A stretch of DNA of 64,000 nt from JAAYAO01 sp051133435 (lineage in GTDB: Bacteria > Actinomycetota > Actinomycetes > Propionibacteriales > Propionibacteriaceae), in assembly GCF_051133435.1 (NCBI RefSeq), contig NZ_JBPGNY010000003.1, positions 248,001 to 312,000 on the forward strand, in the 5' to 3' direction. The position numbers and the translations under genes are program-made. Positions 61,554-64,000 of the stretch are shown here, piece by piece; within the stretch, counting starts at the first letter, position 1, and every line of letters begins with the position of its first letter. Below the pieces are notes generated by a model. That model searched no databases and was not told where the DNA came from. It saw nothing but the letters and a program-made list of their open reading frames with translations.

Positions 61554-61676
61554 GTTCCACTCCTGTTTGGTCGAAATGTGATCTCAGCCTAATGGACGGG
61601 CCAATCATGGCGCGCATCAGTTGCTGATCACTACACTCGCTGGGCAACCGAGTCAAAGACGACCTGTGGAGGCTTC

Positions 61677-64000
61677 GTGCGAACACCCATCCTGGAAACA
61701 GCCATGCGGCTGTCCGGATCCAACCTGACCATCGTCGGCGTCGTGGCGGCACTGGCGGCCGTCGCCATCGCCATGTCGCTGGTGTACCGGCGACAAGTGC
61801 TGAGCGCGGCCGACGGCACCCAGAACATGCAGACCATCGCCGTAGCCGTCCAGGAGGGTGCCAGCGCGTACTTGGCGCGCCAGTTCAAATCCCTGGGCAT
61901 CTTCTCCGCGATCGCCTTCGTCCTGCTGATGTTGTTGCCCGCCCACGGTGAGATGAACCAATGGCTGCTGCGAGGGGCGCGCTCGGCGGCCTTCGTGGTG
62001 GGCGGCGGATTTTCGGCCATGATCGGCTGGCTCGGTATGTGGCTGGCGGTGCGCGCCAATGTGCGGGTCGCGGCCGCGGCGAAGGACAAGGGCGAGGGAC
62101 GCGCCGTCGCGATGCAGATCGCCTTCCGCACCGGAGCTTCGGTCGGAATGGCCACGATCGGCCTGGGCCTGCTGGGTGCAGCCCTGGTCGTGCTGATCTT
62201 CCAGGGCGATGCGGCGACCATCCTGGAGGGCTTCGGCTTCGGTGCCGCGGTGCTGGCGATGTTCATGCGCGTCGGTGGCGGCATCTTCACCAAGGCCGCC
62301 GATGTCGGCGCCGACCTGGTCGGCAAGGTGGAGCAGAACATCCCCGAGGACGACCCGCGCAATGCCGCGACCATCGCCGACAACGTCGGTGACAACGTCG
62401 GCGACTGCGCCGGGATGGCCGCCGACCTCTTCGAGTCCTATGCGGTCACCCTGGTGGCCTCCCTGATTCTGGGCCGGGCGGCGTTCGGCGAAACCGGTCT
62501 GGTCTTTCCGCTGATCATTCCCGCGGTCGGCGTGATCACCGCCCTGATCGGCATCCAGCTCACCCGGGCCAAGGTGAACGAGAACGCGCTGGTCACCATC
62601 AACCGCGCCTTCTACATCTCCGCGGTGATCGGTGCGGTGCTGTCGGCGGCCGCCGCCTTCTGGTACCTGCCCTCGTCCTTCGGCGATTTCAACATGGCCT
62701 ACGAGTTCAGCGGCCCGATCAACGATCCCCGGATCGTGGCGATCGTCGCGGTGGTGATCGGTATTGCCCTGGCCGCGGTGATTCTGTCGCTGACCGGTTT
62801 CTACACCGGCACCGAGCACCGTCCGGTACAGGACGTCGGCCGCACCTCGCTCACCGGCCCGGCGACCGTGGTGCTGTCGGGTATCTCGCTGGGTATGGAG
62901 TCGGCGGTGTTCACCGCCGGCCTGATCGCCGCCGGCGTGCTCGGCGCCTTCCTGATCGGTGGTGCCGGGGTGACCGGCCTGTTCGCGGTGGCGCTGGCAG
63001 GCTGTGGGCTGTTGACCACCGTCGGTGTGATCGTGGCGATGGACACCTTCGGCCCGGTCGCCGACAACGCCCAGGGCATCGCGGAGATGTCGGGTGATGT
63101 GGACGATGAGGGCGCCCAGATCCTGACCGAACTGGACGCGGTGGGCAACACCACCAAGGCCGTCACCAAGGGCATCGCGATCGCCACCGCGGTACTGGCC
63201 GCGACCGCCCTGTTCGGTTCCTACACCGACTCGATCGCCCGGGTGCTGGGTGATGCCTACGCCGAGTTCGTCGCCCAGTCGGTGGTCTTCTCACCGATGA
63301 CCCTGGTCGGCCTGATCATCGGTGCCGCAGTGGTGTTCCTGTTCTCGGGCCTGCTGATCAGCGCGGTCGGCCGGGCCGCCGGTGCGGTGGTCTTCGAGGT
63401 GCGTCGTCAGTTCAAGGAGATCCCGGGCATCATGGCCGGCACCGGTCGTCCCGAGTACGGCAAGGTGGTCGACATCTGCACCAGGGATTCGCTGCGCGAG
63501 CTGATCACCCCCGGCCTGCTGGCGGTCACCGCCCCGATCGCGGTCGGCTTCGGCCTCGGTGCCCCGGCGCTGGCCGGCTTCCTGGCCGGTGCGATCGGTG
63601 CCGGCACCCTGATGGCGGTCTTCCTGGCCAACGCCGGTGGTGCCTGGGACAACGCCAAGAAGCTGGTCGAGGACGGCCACCACGGCGGCAAGGGTTCGGA
63701 GGCCCACGCCGCCACGGTGATCGGTGACACCGTCGGTGACCCCTTCAAGGACACCGCCGGCCCCGCGATCAACCCGCTGCTGAAGGTGATGAACCTGGTC
63801 GCGGTGCTGATCGCCCCGGCCGTGGTCACCATGTCGGCCCTGGGCGGCGACCAGAACTACTGGCGCTACGCGATCGCCGGGGTGGCTGCGCTGCTCGGTA
63901 TCGGTGTCGCGGTGTGGAGCAGCTCGCAGGGCATGGCCATCGCCGGCAAGGGCGAGGAGCCCAACCCGGGTCTGGACGGCCTGCCGGGCAACCCCGAGTG
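61677..64000 (+). CDS. hppA: K+-independent proton-pumping pyrophosphatase (3' end outside window)
   Basis: The open frame from GTG 61677 to the window end gives 774 residues of a membrane H+-PPase, which couples pyrophosphate hydrolysis to proton export. Substrate-binding motifs include GADLVGKVEQN and DDPRNAATIADNVGDNVGD near residues 210-245, and EVRRQFKEIPGIM further on. The K+-independent class is indicated by lysine in GNTTKAVTKG; potassium-dependent pumps have Ala there. GGAGG stands four bases before the GTG. Family lengths suggest only a few to a few tens of residues are missing. Confidence 0.95.
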   Translation, partial: MRTPILETAMRLSGSNLTIVGVVAALAAVAIAMSLVYRRQVLSAADGTQNMQTIAVAVQEGASAYLARQFKSLGIFSAIAFVLLMLLPAHGEMNQWLLRGARSAAFVVGGGFSAMIGWLGMWLAVRANVRVAAAAKDKGEGRAVAMQIAFRTGASVGMATIGLGLLGAALVVLIFQGDAATILEGFGFGAAVLAMFMRVGGGIFTKAADVGADLVGKVEQNIPEDDPRNAATIADNVGDNVGDCAGMAADLFESYAVTLVASLILGRAAFGETGLVFPLIIPAVGVITALIGIQLTRAKVNENALVTINRAFYISAVIGAVLSAAAAFWYLPSSFGDFNMAYEFSGPINDPRIVAIVAVVIGIALAAVILSLTGFYTGTEHRPVQDVGRTSLTGPATVVLSGISLGMESAVFTAGLIAAGVLGAFLIGGAGVTGLFAVALAGCGLLTTVGVIVAMDTFGPVADNAQGIAEMSGDVDDEGAQILTELDAVGNTTKAVTKGIAIATAVLAATALFGSYTDSIARVLGDAYAEFVAQSVVFSPMTLVGLIIGAAVVFLFSGLLISAVGRAAGAVVFEVRRQFKEIPGIMAGTGRPEYGKVVDICTRDSLRELITPGLLAVTAPIAVGFGLGAPALAGFLAGAIGAGTLMAVFLANAGGAWDNAKKLVEDGHHGGKGSEAHAATVIGDTVGDPFKDTAGPAINPLLKVMNLVAVLIAPAVVTMSALGGDQNYWRYAIAGVAALLGIGVAVWSSSQGMAIAGKGEEPNPGLDGLPGNPE

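Overview
The window is high-GC DNA (roughly two thirds G+C by eye), gene-dense and with strong third-position GC bias. It looks like an actinobacterium, probably of the Propionibacteriales. Pointers are DUF3263, DUF2332 and DUF4032 genes, the long (480-residue) actinobacterial GlyA, a K+-independent proton pyrophosphatase, a DtxR/IdeR-type iron box, frequent GTG starts and several TGATG/ATGA stop-start overlaps. The genus cannot be fixed from sequence alone. Two genes run off the ends: an IclR regulator on the left and hppA on the right.

Region 1-17.1 kb is mixed accessory and metabolic DNA. It starts with an IclR regulator, a cupin protein and an MFS transporter whose divergent promoter region carries two near-identical palindromes. 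Next come two proline-rich envelope proteins, a DUF2332 protein, an HsaA-like flavin monooxygenase, a Nudix hydrolase, an acyl-CoA ligase overlapping a carboxyltransferase, and a DUF2470-type protein behind an iron box. A glutaredoxin-like membrane protein, the proVWX-type glycine-betaine importer, an AhpD-like protein with three phased palindromes, and an AAA ATPase follow.

Region 17.1-38.7 kb is a steroid-type catabolic island. A FadA5-like thiolase diverges from a double-length FadE34-like acyl-CoA dehydrogenase. A KstR2-like TetR repressor then precedes genes matching the mycobacterial C/D-ring (HIP) pathway: fadE30-like, fadD3-like, fadA6, ipdA, ipdB, echA20, further acyl-CoA dehydrogenases, four SDRs, a MaoC-like pair, another thiolase and another crotonase. 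Three sites matching, or close to, the KstR2 motif lie in the control regions of kstR2/SDR, fadA6/fadD3 and ipdAB. Together these would activate the propanoate side chain of the indanedione, oxidise it, open rings D and C, and thiolyse the rest to central acyl-CoAs. The flavin reductase IpdC is not in the window.

Region 38.7-48.2 kb holds an MFS exporter and groEL with two CIRCE elements overlapping its promoter. It also has a small orphan type-VII-secretion-like cassette (EspC-like, WXG-like plus membrane segments, YbaB-like), a HEXXH small membrane protein, DUF3263, manA, two tandem lipoproteins and tRNA-Thr(TGT).

Region 48.2-64 kb is mostly housekeeping: DedA-like/glmS, mtlA-mtlD (mannitol PTS), an ugpC/msmX-type ATPase, DUF4032-cysS-rlmB, a 56-residue lysine-rich protein, a small HTH protein, glyA and hppA. 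Long, locus-specific inverted repeats sit in four intergenic gaps in addition to ordinary hairpin terminators. No CRISPR array, insertion sequence, integrase or rRNA gene was seen.
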